Shown here piece after piece: positions 12,323 through 24,902 of a DNA stretch of 64,000 nt. The stretch lies in NCBI GenBank assembly GCA_038373885.1, contig JAWZYV010011909.1, forward strand, positions 248,001-312,000, in the 5' to 3' direction. How positions within the stretch are numbered: the stretch's first letter is position 1; the number at the start of each line of letters is the position of its first letter. The DNA comes from Cheiracanthium punctorium (lineage: Eukaryota > Arthropoda > Arachnida > Araneae > Cheiracanthiidae). A program made the position numbers and the translations under genes. The notes under the pieces were generated by a model that ran no database searches, was not told the DNA's origin, and saw nothing but the letters and a program-made list of their open reading frames with translations.

Positions 12323-12575
12323 AAATGTCTTCCATTAAGTTCGATGGATTCTGAATTCATAGCTCTTCCAGATAGTGTTAGAGAAGTGGTATGGTTTACT
12401 ACTAATGTACTCCAACAACTGAAATTAGTATCTGAAAATTTTCATCCTTTTCAACTAGCGATTATATTACATGTCAGCCATTTTTCTCAAATAAATCAAA
12501 GCTTAAGAACTAAACATAGACATTAAATATCAATTTATTAGAATTTAATGAGGGTAAATCAGTGTTGAATCATTG
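12323..12575 (+). pseudogene. Ty1/copia RNase H remnant
   Basis: The frame through 12344 reads 'LPLSSMDSEFIALPDSVRE' then 'VVWFTTNVLQQLKL'. This matches the copia RNase H signature around the conserved S-x-E-[FY]-[IV]-A-L segment. Shifted by one frame, the next part reads 'NIDIKYQFIR' and 'ISVE', corresponding to the usual 'TKHIDI-YHFIRE...G.ISVEYI' end of copia Pol. So the last roughly 80 residues of a copia polyprotein survive with at least one frameshift and several stops. No LTR was found next to it. It sits between two TTAA MITEs. Confidence 0.75.
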
Positions 12576-12612
12576 ATTCGAAATCCAATTTAACGGACTC
12601 TGACAAAGCTTC

Positions 12613-13096
12613 TTAACCCTTTGAGGCGCAGCCCTTTGCCAATGCTGAAAAAAGGGCAGCCGTTGCCATCGCTCGACTCAACTACCAGCAAGATCGCGGA
12701 CGATCGAAACGTTCATCGCATGCTGTACGCGCACAGCCAGCTGCGTCAAAATGGGGGTCTCTAGATCTGTGCCTCGCGATGAACGTTTCGATCGTCCGCC
12801 ATCTTGTTGGTAGTTAAGTCGAGCGATGGCAACGGCTGTCCCTTTTTCAGCATTGGGCAATCTCTCCAGCTGTTCTCGAATTCTTCCATTTTTCAGCAGA
12901 TGTTAGTGCTGTTAAAAATAATCGTGACCATTTTTTGACGGAAAATGACGTGCTAAAATGTAAAGGATTCTCGTGTAGCTGTGTCACCCGCAACTATTTT
13001 TTATAGAAATTGAATCTATTCTTCCTGACTGGCAACAAGTCAAAACGTCAGAGTTCGGCGTTCCCAGAGCGGGATCACTGCGCGTTAAAGGGTTAA
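12613..13096 (+). mobile_element. piggyBac-type MITE, family 1, full copy
   Basis: 484 bp bounded by TTAA on both sides with inverted CCCTTT tips (TTAACCCTTTGAGGCGCA at left; CGCGTTAAAGGGTTAA at right). TTAA duplication with CCC-starting tips is diagnostic of the piggyBac superfamily. Close to the left end is an internal palindrome: 12657-12721 pairs with 12770-12838, around the motif GATGGCAACGG and its complement. There is no coding capacity. Related copies lie at 11951, 15856 and 29645. Confidence 0.85.
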
Positions 13097-13472
13097 CGGT
13101 GTAGTTCGAAAAAAATCGCGCGATTTTGGTGCATAAGTACAAATAAACTAATTTTGTCAAGCACTTCAAAATTTCTAAACTATCTCTTTAAAAGCTGTAC
13201 TATATACCGAAATAAACGATAAACCTGTATCAGTTTCAAAACTTTCAGAATAAATTCTTAAAAATCGGAAATTTTCACAAAACATGTCACTCTTCGAAAA
13301 ATCCTGCAGCTCCGATCCATGCTTAAGAATGTTTTCTGAAAATTTCACAAAAGGCAGAGCTTTTTCGCTTATTGTAGTGTGTAAAGCAGCTTATGAACAA
13401 CCATCTGGAATTTTTTTGGAGACCATGGTGCTATTAGTTTATTTCAATTTGTGTATAAATACTAAAAACAGT
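13097..13472. other. Spacer between repeats
   Basis: AT-rich; I see nothing in it that I can name. Confidence 0.35.
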
Positions 13473-15326
13473 TTTTTACTTTCCGAACATGTCCCATGTA
13501 AGGAAAGTATTGTAATCATGAAAAAATTCGACTTGGAGATTTTGGTGTTTTTACACGTTTCGAGGGCTTCTGAATCCATTTATGCTATTTTTACGAGATG
13601 TATGTATGTACGTGTGTATGTGTGTGTGTGTGTGTGAGTGAACACGATAGCTCCTGAACGGAGCATTCGATTGAGCTCAAATTGAATATATATGTCATAA
13701 ACCACCGTCGCAAGACCGATATTGATTTTGGTGTGTATAGGACTTATAGTTCTCCTAAAGGGCTACGACAAAGATTTCTTTTACATTATGGCCTATGGGG
13801 GGAATTTCTTGAAAGTGCGCTAGCGTTTAAACGGTAGATTCGATTGAGCTCAAATTGTGTAAATATGTTATAAACTACCGTTGCAAGACCGGTATTGATT
13901 TTGGTGTGTATAGGACTTATAGTTCTCCTAAAGGGCTACGACAAAAAGTTTCTTTTATGTTATGGCATAATGGCATATGGGGAGAAATTCTTGAAAGTGC
14001 GCAAGCGTTTAAACGGTGCATTCGATTGAGTTTCAATTTGGTATATATGTTTGAATGATTCATCGATTAATATTTATTTAAGTGCTTGGTAATGATCTTA
14101 ATCGTAAGTGTTCGGAAAGTCGAGTGGAGTCACTCCAGATTTTTTCTTTGAAGAACAGCCTTACAGAGAAGCCAAAATCAACTGTAGAAATTTCGATTTT
14201 CATGTCCGATAGGGCCGAATATTTGGTATATTTCAGACGTTGAATCGCCAGAAACGAGAAATTACCGGAAGTTACCGAAACTAGCTTTGAACCAACCATG
14301 GAACAGCAATTCCCGGAATGATATTGGACTCGAGAGAGGAGCGACGAAAGGAGAAGCGAGATATCGCTGTTGGATGAGTATCATGCTGTATGTAGCAAGT
14401 AGCTACCTTTTTAATTTATGTTTATTATAAAAGAAATTAGTTTTGGTTTTATAAAAGTCTTTCTGCCCAAACATTTGCTCGATTAAAGGGCGGAGGTTTG
14501 AGGGAGGCAGAACAGAAGGGTGAAAAATCAGTGTTTCGAATTCCTTTTCATATCTCTAAAAAATATTTTTGTCCGCACATTAAGTAAATATACTTATCTC
14601 TCAAGCAATATGGTTGTATCGTACTTTCCAACTCTTATCGAAACTTAAAAATCCATATCTAAATTTTGATTATCATTTTAAAAAATCTGGGATGACTCCA
14701 CTCGACTTTCCGAACACTTATGATTAAGATCATTACCAAGCATTAAATTAATTTTAATCGGTGAATAATTCAAACATATATACCAAATTGAAACTCAATC
14801 GAATGCACCGTTTAAACGCTTGCGCACTTTCAAGAATTTGTCCCCATATGCCATAATATAAAAGACATTTTTGTCGTAGCCCTGTAGAAAAACTATTAAG
14901 TCTTATACACACTAAAATCAATACCGGTCTTAAGATGGTGATTTATAACATATATACCCAATTTGAGCTCAATCCAATCTACCGTTTAAATGCTAGCGCA
15001 CTTTCAAGGAATTCCCCCATAGGCCATAATGTAAAAGAAATCTTTGTCGTAGCCCTGTAGAAAAACTATAAGTCCTGTACACACCAAAATCAATAACGGT
15101 CTTGCGACGGTGGTTTATGACATATATATCCAATTTGAGCTCGATCGAATGGTCCGTTCAGGAACTATCGTGTTCAATCACATACACACATACACACACA
15201 CCTCGTAAAAATAGCATAAATGGATTCAGAAGCCCTCAAAACGTGTAAAAACACCAAAACCTCGAAGTCGAATTTTTTCATGATTACAATACTTTCCTTA
15301 CATGGTACATGTTCGGAAAGTAAAAA
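13473..15326. mobile_element. 1.85-kb element with about 650-bp inverted arms and internal direct repeats
   Basis: The left arm (13473-14138) and right arm (14690-15326) are reverse complements, with the same tip TTTACTTTCCGAACATG. Each arm also holds two direct copies of a roughly 190-bp unit (GATTTTGGTGTGTATAGGACTTATAG ... CTACGACAAA ... GAAAGTGCGC ... GTTTAAACGGT). A GT or CA microsatellite sits at the same place in both arms (13611-13636 and 15180-15202). The 550-bp centre shows no recognisable protein. Tips, arms and lack of genes fit a non-autonomous DNA transposon; the superfamily is not determined. A truncated relative is at 8152-8283. Confidence 0.75.
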
Positions 15327-15855
15327 TAAAGAAAATGTAAATTTCGATCGCGCAAGTAAATCCTCGCTTCATAAGTTATTATTCATCCTCCAATTTGAAG
15401 AAACTCGACATTTTTGCATGTTATTCGATGCGATTTGAAAGGTTAGGATTTCCACAAGGTGAAACCGACTTTTAAGTATTCACCGCCTGGAACATTACAC
15501 CTAGCATAAAAACTATTTTTCTACAAGTTCCTAATATTCCCCATTCTCAAATCTGCACATTAGTAGCACAACCGCGTCAGGCATTTTTATTATCACTTAT
15601 TCTCACTAAACCATGAAAGTGGGAGTATTCAGAAATGGCCGCTTTACAGGTTTTCAGTACTTTAGTGTTGAACTTTGATATTCGTTAGTAGGAAGGTAAC
15701 CTAAGTTTGTATATTTACGTACGAGTAATTAGCTATCAAAAAAATTTTGATTTTAAGTAAGCCCTGTGATTAAGTTTAATTCTTGTATTGCCCACTTAAA
15801 TTTCTCACCTTAGCCGTCCTGTTTGGGCTGGTTCCAACAAAATAGAGTTTTGTAC
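15327..15855. other. Noncoding spacer
   Basis: No gene or repeat edge seen. Confidence 0.35.
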
Positions 15856-16353
15856 TTAAACCTTGCAGGCGCAATCCTTTCCCAATGCTGGAAAAAAGGT
15901 CAGCCGTTGTCATCGCTCGACTTAACTACCAGCAAGATGGCGGACGATCGAAACGTTCCTCGCGTGCCACAGTTCTAGAGACAATGACGACAGCTGGCTG
16001 TTCACAGCCAGCTGTCAAAAAAGGGTCTAGATCTGTGGCACGCGATGAACATTTCGATCGTCCGCCATCTTGCTGGTAGTTAAGTCTAACGATGGCAACG
16101 GCTGCCCTTTTCTCAGCATTGGGATATCTAGGCAGCTTTTTCGCTTTCTTCCCTTTTTCAGCAGATGTCAGTGCTGTTAAAAATAATCGTGACCATTTTT
16201 TTACGGGACATGACGTGCTAAAAAGTAAAGGATTCTCGTAGAGCTATGTCACCCGCAACTATTTTTGTGAAGATCCAATCTATTCTTCGTGACTGGCAAC
16301 AGTCAAAACGGCAGAGTTTCCCAGAGCGGGAACGCTGCGCGTTAATGTGTTAA
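15856..16353 (+). mobile_element. piggyBac-type MITE, family 1, full copy
   Basis: 498 bp, TTAA at each end (15856-15859 and 16350-16353), colinear with 12613-13096. It keeps the internal palindrome (15902-15960 against 16043-16102), but its tips are more worn (TTAAACCTTGCAGGCGC; GCGTTAATGTGTTAA). An 82-bp block between the palindrome arms differs from the other copies. Confidence 0.85.
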
Positions 16354-17059
16354 CCTTTTAAGGCGAGGGATTCGCGGTAAGGACATAAAACTGACACTTT
16401 TACCACTTTTAAAATCAAGAGTAGCAACATTTATTTCAACACGAAGTCATCCAAAAAAGTAATCAGGCTTTAATATTTTCAGTTTTAGTGATTAAATCCC
16501 CTTTATCCACTATAACTGTCAATAAAGAAATCTAACCATTACCTAAAAAATTTTACTGCAGGAAAATTCAGCAGTTATTCAGCTACATCTCAACATAAGA
16601 ATTACCTGAACTGTAGCTCTTGCAGTATCGTGGAACGAATTTTTGTAGTTCAGTGTCATAGCAGTCTAACGCCCGAGAAATGAGTCCAACTGTTGGTTGC
16701 AATCTTGTCAGTGGCATAGTGATATCCGGAGAGTAATTTCTTCAGGCTATCCATGGCACCACCCTGTACGTACCGATCTTGCTTCCTGCGATTTGCACCT
16801 GAAGCAATTCTTGTCTGAGCATCACTTTTCTACTGACGATGACTAAACAATTGTGACACTCTTGATCCATTCTCGGACAGCAGACTTCTGGGACACTGGA
16901 CATGGCAATCTTATCACACGGCATGGCAAGCGTGACAGTTCAGGTTGCTCTTGGGCTGTTATTGTGAACTAGTGCTGTACACGGCAGTAAATTTATCCCA
17001 GATAACATTTTGTTCCTTTTTGTTGCCCGTGGGAAACTTACTTCCCGAACAACACCCGT
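16354..17059. other. Noncoding DNA
   Basis: Moderately GC-rich from 16600 to 16980 compared with its flanks. Minus-strand frames here (for example 16742-16924) did not match a family I could name. Confidence 0.35.
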
Positions 17060-18160
17060 TAGATATCGTGAAACAGAAAAGAATCCTTTAATTTTCGGAA
17101 CTAATTTCCTGTGAAATTAATGTTTATTTTTATCAGTACTAGCATTTGCTGGAGAACGAGATGAAAGTGCATCTATAAGGAAGAACTGGATAGACTACCC
17201 AAATGGCCCCAACGCTTAACCTATTACCGGATTTGCTGGAGCCGAGTTCGGGCAGGTAAAACGCTCCATTCTGGATTATCCCGAGTGTAGCTCGGGCAGT
17301 AGGTAAATTTTATTTTTCACGTAATCTTTCCCGAATTTTTTCGTTTTGCTTTCAAGCACTTATTTACTTTTCTGACCACTAGAAGGTACAACTATACATG
17401 ATTTAGGAAATCTTATGAGAATAGTGTTATGTTTTTTAAATGAATATCATGCATTAAAAAATTGACATTTTTTGACCCTCCAACAATAAAAAAAAATTGA
17501 ACCGGCAAGAGGTTAATTGTGACCGTCGTTGCCATCACTCTATTCAGCTGCCAATAACATCGCGATTCGACCCACCAAGAGGCTTGTTGCTTGTAATTAA
17601 TCCGGCGATGGCAACAGCTGTACTTTTTTCAGAGTCCGTTTCCAATTCAGTTCTATAATCGACACGCAAATCGGTTCCCATGAGAACAGCGAAAGTGAAG
17701 CAACATTGCCTTTGCCATTGCTTGGGAGGGTGCCAACGTCTCGTGACTGGAATGCTGAAGGGCCGTGTACGCTAAAGGAAGCTGGTGCACGTAACATCTG
17801 TCGTGGCTCCAATGTTGTTCCCCGTGTTCAAACGACACCTCAGGGGATTACCAATCAAGACGCTAGGTCTCATCTCTGGCCGATTCAAAATTACACCACT
17901 CAAAGGGGGCAATGTTGGCTTCCCTACTAGGCGCTCCCCTAGTGAAATTGATAGCATCTGCAAACCTCGAACCAATCAGCTTACATTAGGCCACCGACCA
18001 GGCCATTAGAACAAAAAGCCGACGTTTTAATATTTGCCCTTCAAAAGATTAACATTGTGCACTAGGCATAAATCCTTAATACAATAAGTGTTTTAAGATT
18101 GAACTAGCCTTAGTTTTGTTCTTAGGTTGATCCCTTGCCGAGTGCCTCCGAAATGAAATG
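17060..18160 (+). repeat. Unclassified 0.8-kb repeat, copy 1
   Basis: Aligns with the reverse complement of 27000-27790 once the 301-bp MITE at 17216-17516 is taken out. Shared blocks include GAACTGGATAG, 'GCACGTAACATCTGTCGTGG', 'TCTCGTGACTGGAATGCTG' and 'TTACATTAGGCCAC'. Near 17520-17620 it carries a GTTGCCATC / GATGGCAAC palindrome like that of the family 1 MITEs. Frames shared between the two copies (CRGSNV context) do not read as a known protein. Confidence 0.65.
17216..17516 (+). mobile_element. piggyBac-type MITE, family 2
   Basis: 301 bp with TTAA at both ends and inverted tips (TTAACCTATTACCGG at left; CCGGCAAGAGGTTAA at right). Subterminal hairpin CCCGAGTGTAGCTCGGG lies near 17279-17295. 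No coding capacity. It interrupts the repeat copy 17060-18160; the other copy (27640-27710) lacks it. Confidence 0.8.
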
Positions 18161-19380
18161 ACCAATACTTCCAGTTCAAATGCCCGATAGGCAAGAGCCC
18201 ACCCTTGCAAAAAAATCTTGCTCCTAGTTCTGCGAATAAGTATCCAATTCAGACTACATGCTCGTCAGGTATTTGAGAACCACCTCATTCTGAAATATTT
18301 AAAGATTCATTTTCATTGATGAACTCTAAGAAAACAGAGGCATTTTGAAGCGTTTTGGATTACCCATTTAGATATTGAGAACTACTTTTTCCTATGCAAA
18401 ATAGGATTCGGGTAAAATTCAGTTACGTTTTTGAAAGCTAAAAGCCTATTTTCAGAATTTCTGTTTGACTTCAGAAATTTATTCAATACCTATATCGGAA
18501 CAGTTTCTACTTTAATGCAGCATTTTATGTAGAAATAAGCTTGCATTTCAATAATGATTTTGGTCTCTGTTTGAGAGAAGTATTTTAGAATTTTACAACA
18601 ACTGTTAGGGTTGCAACTAAAAGTATGCCTCTTCCTTTTTGAAAAATATGAATACAAAAATAGAACATGACTAGTACTATTAGGTAGCCATTTTTCGAAA
18701 TTGCATGCTCAGAGCATTGCAAGTTTTTACATACAATTTAAATATCATTTACGTATTTTTAAAGTTTGGTTTTTAATTTAACATTTTAAAGCAGTTAAGT
18801 CTAGCACGACATTTGCTAAATTCATTAGGTTTTCTGCCATCATTTTGTGTAGTAACTCTGCTAAGGAAATTTAAAGCGACAATTTTGTAGTTAGATACTC
18901 AATCGATGACAATACGTTTTATATTACCTTTTTTTTAATCAGTAAGTAATTTTTTTTATGTTGCAAGAATAGGTTTTAGAATGCAACATGTCTTTGGTTT
19001 CATTTAAACATTTACAGTGTATTTTACTGATTTAGATTAGGTATATTATTGTTACTTAGATTACTAGATTTGATCCTAAATCTTTGGCATTCGTAAGAGT
19101 AATTTATTACATTTCACCCCGACTTATATTAGCTCATACGTTTGATACTTTGCCCGAGTTGACCATTAGTTTTATTTAGGTAGTATGAAGTTATTAAGAT
19201 TCAAAGTACTGTATTTCACTTTAATGACTTCAGTTTAAGCAATTTAAATTTCAGTTATTTTAATAATCAACGACTACGACAGATAATTCGACGATAAAAA
19301 TTCTACCATTTACGATTGCCACTTTTTATACAAGGAAGCAAAATTTTAATTTACGTTAACTGTTTTAACTATGTTTAATG
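18161..19380. other. AT-rich noncoding DNA
   Basis: No frame, repeat end or RNA gene recognised. Confidence 0.4.
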
Positions 19381-19662
19381 TTAACCCATTTTGCGCCCAT
19401 GTTGCGTTTTCGAAACAGTAAGTAAAATAAAATTTAAAAACTGCAAATAACACCGAAAACTTGTCTAAAGATTTTATTAATTTTTTTTTTGTTACGAAAT
19501 ACACTTAAGTAGGTCAAGGTAGGATGCGAAACTAAAATATTGTTTTATTGAAATAAACCTAATTTTGAAAATACTCCTGCTGTTGTATTTAATAGTCAGT
19601 CTTAACGATCATTATCAATGGACTTTGAAGAAGGGAAAACGTACGCTGTGCAATTGGGTTAA
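19381..19662 (+). mobile_element. piggyBac-type MITE, family 3 (worn)
   Basis: 282 bp from TTAACCCATTTTGCGCC to GCACAATTGGGTTAA-like ends (TGTGCAATTGGGTTAA at 19647-19662). Length, TTAA flanks and CCCA tips resemble 41497-41780 (284 bp). Internal similarity is weak but includes a 'CAAG-TAGGATG' block, so they may be distant relatives. Confidence 0.6.
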
Positions 19663-22149
19663 GCCATGCCCAACTTTATGTAACAAGTGATTAATAAAAA
19701 GCTCTTTCCGTAACGTTTACACATATTGGTATTAATCTCTGGTTTTGGTTTATACACAGAATGATCTTTCAACAGAAAAGGAATTTTTTTCAAAAGCAAA
19801 TAAAATTTAAAATACTTATCAGATATGAACTTAAGGCAAATTAAATTTCATAGGAATTTCAAATCTGTAAGAAGTTTATGAATTGCGTAAGGAATTCACA
19901 TAATTAACTAATAAGAGTTACTCTTTCGCAGTTTTAAAATGTTAGCACTCCAACGCACGATCTTTCAAGTTTTTCCTGTATATTTCAGGAAGGAAATTTC
20001 TCATATTTCACTAAAGTATTAATAAAATATTTTTTAAAATACTTTAAGTCTCCTAGCGACAATTCAAGGAACTAGATTATAATGAAGAGCAAAAATTCTC
20101 TTAGTAATTTCATAAGCTACGAAAAAGACTCCATTAAAAATTCAAGAATCGAAGATTGTACACCTGTGTTGAGATGCCCTCGTATTTTAACTAAACGCAT
20201 CCTGCACAGGAAAATAAAGTGTAAATATTTTTAGAAAGATATTGTACTTAAATTTACTGTTCAGCACAAATTTATGCCTATACTCAAGAAGTAATCAAGA
20301 TTCGGACTTTAGGTATTTCAAGGAATCTAAGATAAAATGACAACTATCTAGGAATTTTCGAATCTTACAGGCATGCGTAAACTTTGAAAGAGGTATGAAA
20401 ATACAAATCGGACGATTCCACAAGTTTCATAAATTTAAAATATGGAAAATGTATGAGCATAGTTGTAATGTAGATTAAGGGTTCAGATCTTTAGCATTAG
20501 AATGAAATACGAGATTCGTATAGATTAAGTATGAAAAATTTTCTATAATAGTGCGAGTAAACATCCCGAACTCCCTAACAAATTTCCGGAGGTAGTTTAT
20601 ACGTGAAGTTAAATATTTTAGACTTTTCCTGAAAGTTAAAACCCTTAAGCGTATAATGTAGATATTTTCATTCCAATTCTTACATTTTTAAAGGGTAAAA
20701 ACATTAAAATTAAAAAAGGAATGAGAATTCAAAATGCAAATTTACAAGTATTAATGTTAAATTGTCACCTTCTTTCGTTTTATTTTCTTTTAAATATTCG
20801 ATAAACTAAAGATACATGAGCATACTTTGAAAAATTCGGATTAAAGATGACACTTTCTACAATAAATTACTTCTAAATATAATATTAAAAATTTACATAC
20901 AATTTTAATTACTATTTTCTATGCATGTAAGTGTTCATTTAAATTTATGCAGTTTTTTTAAACACACTTTATAAATTATCGATCTCAATGTAAAATGAAA
21001 TACATACAAATTTGCAATCAAAATAAATTTAAATCGAAAATTTAAACATAAAAATATAGCTAAGAGCTACCCATTTACTTACATTTGCAAATTATAGTAC
21101 TTCATTTTAAATACCCAAATGAAGGTATGAATAAAAATATAAAGCCATAATATTAAACACTTACAAAAGGATTTCCTCCACTCCCCCCCCCCCACTTCCA
21201 TTTTACTATTGTTTAAATAGTAAAAGTAACTGTCCGGATACTTTACTTTTTTGTAATAAGCATTAAGTCATTCACCTATCTCTAATCCAATAACAGTATT
21301 TAATGTCGCATTACGCTAAATGTCATTTGAAAAATACATTGACTTTGCTTTAAGAATATGAAATAGAATTTTTAACATTAAAATCTACAGTTCTCATACG
21401 GGAAATTTTTAAATGCACAAAATAACTCCAAAACGATTATTTTAATAGTTTTTTTAAAAGATTAAAAAGAATATAATTGTTTGCATTTTTAATGTAAAAC
21501 TTTAATAGTACAAGTTTCTATAGCCAGATTAATACATGTCTACATTTAGTAGTTCTGAATACTTGAACATGCAAGCCAATACTGAAAATTTTATACGTTT
21601 TTAATATAGCATGCATTTTTGAGGGGTTGAGCCAGCTTAAGAGGATTAAAAAGTTAACAGTACTCTTTAGGAGTACTCCGATTTTTAACAACGAGCTTCA
21701 TGCACCCAGTGAGTATTTTCGAATGCCGAAAGCATAAATGGTTTATATTCGCAAGCAGTAAAATAGTAAGTCAAAATATTTTCAAGAGTAGTAGCGTTTA
21801 CTTTTCTATGTATTTTCAGTTTTATTTTGGAAATAGGATGTTTCAAAGTTCCGGGCACAGATTTTCTAAGAAACGTTTCACATACACCGAGTAGGTTGGA
21901 CACTACAGCTTCGTTCTAGATTATTCTGTTGCATGCTCTCACCGATACTACTAGGGGTGGACAAAGTTCATGGATATTCTGCACAATTCTAAAACCAGAA
22001 ATTAATGAACCGGTAATAGGATCATGTTTGGAAGAATTTGGTTAGAAATCTGGTCAGTGGAACACTTCAAACCATTTGGAACCATCAGAGTAAAGAGTCC
22101 ATTAAGCAAGCTATACTGACATCAAATGGTGCACTTTAATTTTCTTAAG
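19663..22149. other. AT-rich noncoding DNA
   Basis: A C-run lies near 21181-21193. No gene recognised; the short opposed frames at 21685-21903 are mutual shadows. Confidence 0.4.
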
Positions 22150-23190
22150 CAAATAAGTAACAAGTTTATGGCAGCAATTTCATTCTATTACTGAAGATTC
22201 CAGCTCGATACAGCTGCTGGATTCCATTTTCGAAGCTAACGAGCTTTCTACAACTGGAACTTTGGGCATTCACATAATAAGATCAAGATTAATGTTGAGC
22301 AGAAATTTAACGTCCTGCTCAAGACGACTAGTCAAGAGTACTTAAAGTAGTTTCAGTTAACACAGGGGAAGAGCATTTTGTGAGTATACATCATGTGCAG
22401 CTGGAAAGTCCGACAGTTATTAACTTGTTTGTCAAGTCCTTGGCAGCTGCACGTCAGGTCGATGATCTAACTACAGCTCCTAGGCTTTATTTCCGCTCTG
22501 CAAGCTTTCTGCAGTTGAAACTTTGGGCATTCGCATCACAAGAGCAGCAAGATAAATGTTCCGAGCACATATTCAACGTCCTGCTCAAGACGCGATTAGG
22601 CAAGAATAATGAACAAAGTTTCATCAGTTCACACAGGAGGCGAACATTCAGCGAATACATATTTTGCGCAGCACGAAAGTCCGATGAAGTTGGAGGAAAG
22701 GAGAGGAAACTTTATTATGCAGTCTTTGGCTGCCACACTTCAATTCTTTTGCAGCCGGTACGAAGAACTCTCGCAGTAAGCACCAGCCGTTGAACAATAA
22801 TTATGTTTGCAGCACAAGTTCCATTCAATTACTGAAGATTCTAACTAAATACAGCTCCTGTGCGCTGTTCGACGATCCAGAAAGCTTTCTGCAGTTGGAG
22901 CTGGGGATTCTCATCATGACAGTAAGATTAATGGCCTAAGCAAATATTCAAAGTCTTGCTCAAGACTATTAGGCGAGAATAATGAATAGTTTCATTAGTT
23001 CAGACAGGAGGCGAGCATTTTGCAAATATATATTTTGTGCAGCAAGAAAGATCGATGCAGTCATTGAATGTAAGTACAGGAAACTATTGTCTAGTCTTCG
23101 GTAGCCACACTTAAAATCAAGTCAGACAGTAGTCTGTACGCAAAAGTCTCGCAGCAAGCTCCAGACGTTCAAATTTGCTTCCGAACATTT
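22150..23190 (+). repeat. Tandem array, about 380-bp unit, three copies
   Basis: Blocks recur in the same order: 'CAATTACTGAAGATTC', then AGCTTTCTGCAGTTG (22239, 22500 and 22883 in variant forms), then 'ATTCAACGTCCTGCTCAAGAC', then 'CAGACAGGAGGCGAGCATTTTG', then GTGCAGC-AGAAAG. The spacing is about 260 and 383 bp, so the first unit is shortened. A 137-codon frame spans one unit (22380-22793) but is not kept open in the others, so coding is unlikely. The array is richer in G+C than its flanks. I do not know its class. Confidence 0.65.
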
Positions 23191-24816
23191 TTAGTTCAGG
23201 CAAAAATTGCGAGAGCATCAGCAACGACAAATCGGAGTTTCCGAAGACTTTTTCGCAAGGAGTATTCACAGTCCAAGAATTTAAATATAGTTGCAAGAAC
23301 TACGTGTTCGTTGAAAGAAAATGTTCAATTTTTATTGCTTATACCTTCAGACGTCCACGAAACTGATGAGAAGGAAAGAAACATCCCGTCATGAGGTGTA
23401 GAGAAATTCGTGCCGAGAAGATGCGAAAAATTGGCAGCACCGAATTTAGCAACATCAGGCAGATACTTGGTTTTGGTTTCATTGAAAACTGAATTTTATA
23501 AAATATCAGCAGGAATTTGTGCCAATTGAAAGTTATTTATTCTACTGCCTTTTTCAGCTTAAATAATTCCGGCAGTTCTTATTTATGCACAACACTGAAC
23601 TTGTTAATTTTTCTGTTGAACTTCACAATATCTTCGGTTTGATTTCTTTCATCATTTTTCAAAGCCAGCTATCTGCAATTCAGCAGTTTCGAATTTCTCA
23701 ACTGGATGCATGCAGTTCATGTGCCTCAATGTAGGCGATAGTTTGAATTTCAGTATATTGCTAATTTGAGATGTAATTTAAACAATTAGCATTTTTCTGA
23801 TGTATAAACTTAAAAAATATGCACAGAAATCAGCTTATAGATTAAAAGCTTGAAATCTGCATTTTATTTCTATAATTTATATGAATGGTAAGAACATTTT
23901 ATTAATGTTTCTTCTTAAATTGTCTTAGAACTATTCAAGCAAGATGTAAACGTCGAGGCAATTTTAAGCCCTAGCAGATTTTTAGCAAATAATTGCAATT
24001 AAATTTTTTTAATTACAGTTGTAATTAAAAACTAAATTTTGAAACATATTTATAACTTATACTTTTTATCAAGGATTATAATAAAAATTGAATAAGTGCA
24101 TCACCCTAAGATAACTCAACACTTTGAATCAACACTTTAAATCAATCAGTAACATTCGTTGCAAAATGGTAACTTATGCACATATCACATTCAATTTTAA
24201 TAAATTTCCCTAAAACTGGAATATTTGTTATCTTAAGGGGAAGACCGAAAGCAATTTTCTTGTTACAGCTTTTAAACTAATGCTTTTACATGCATCTCCT
24301 AACTATAGATAAATGAATGAAATACACACCAATAATTGGGGTTCAGCAAATAAAATCTTGAAACCGCTAATTTTTTCTCCCACCGAATGTTCAAGGAAAA
24401 GTATGCTCACATATTGAACTTCCATATAACTCAGTTAAATTAAAAATTACACAACTTCTAATAAAATTAGAAGTGTAACAATAAATCCACTAATAAATGT
24501 TAAAAGTTTGAGGAACTATCATTTCTGTTTTAGACTAGATGGTAATTGTGAGAGTTCACTTCTCACAGTAATAAATATTGGAATAAATTAAAAAACCGCG
24601 TAATAATTTTGAGTAGTTAAAGTTTTATTGATCTTTGAAGTAACTTAATTTAGAATTCCGTACAATGTTAAAATAATGAAAATATCTACATAAAAATTTA
24701 TTTTAAATGCAAACTTAGCAAGTTCTTTGTTTCTTACTTTTAGATTATAAAAATAATCGAAGGTATGAACCCTAGGAATCTCATTTTAACAGAGATACAT
24801 GATCATGCATTTTCCA
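23191..24816. other. AT-rich noncoding DNA
   Basis: Nothing recognised. Confidence 0.4.
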
Positions 24817-24902
24817 CAGTACAAATTTAAAATTTTAGGACTAGTTTTTGAAATTGCCGTGGTACAAATTTTAATATTTTAGACTAGTTTGTGAAATAAC
24901 CG
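24817..24902 (+). repeat. Two-copy tandem duplication, about 43 bp
   Basis: GTACAAATTTAAAATTTTAG and 'ACTAGTTTTTGAAAT' recur once, slightly changed. Confidence 0.6.

Noticed and set aside
16600..16980. piggyBac transposase fragment between two TTAA elements
   Set aside because: Translated all minus frames by eye; none showed piggyBac catalytic or Cys-rich motifs.
22380..22793. 137-codon frame in the tandem array
   Set aside because: The frame is not kept in the neighbouring units of the same repeat.
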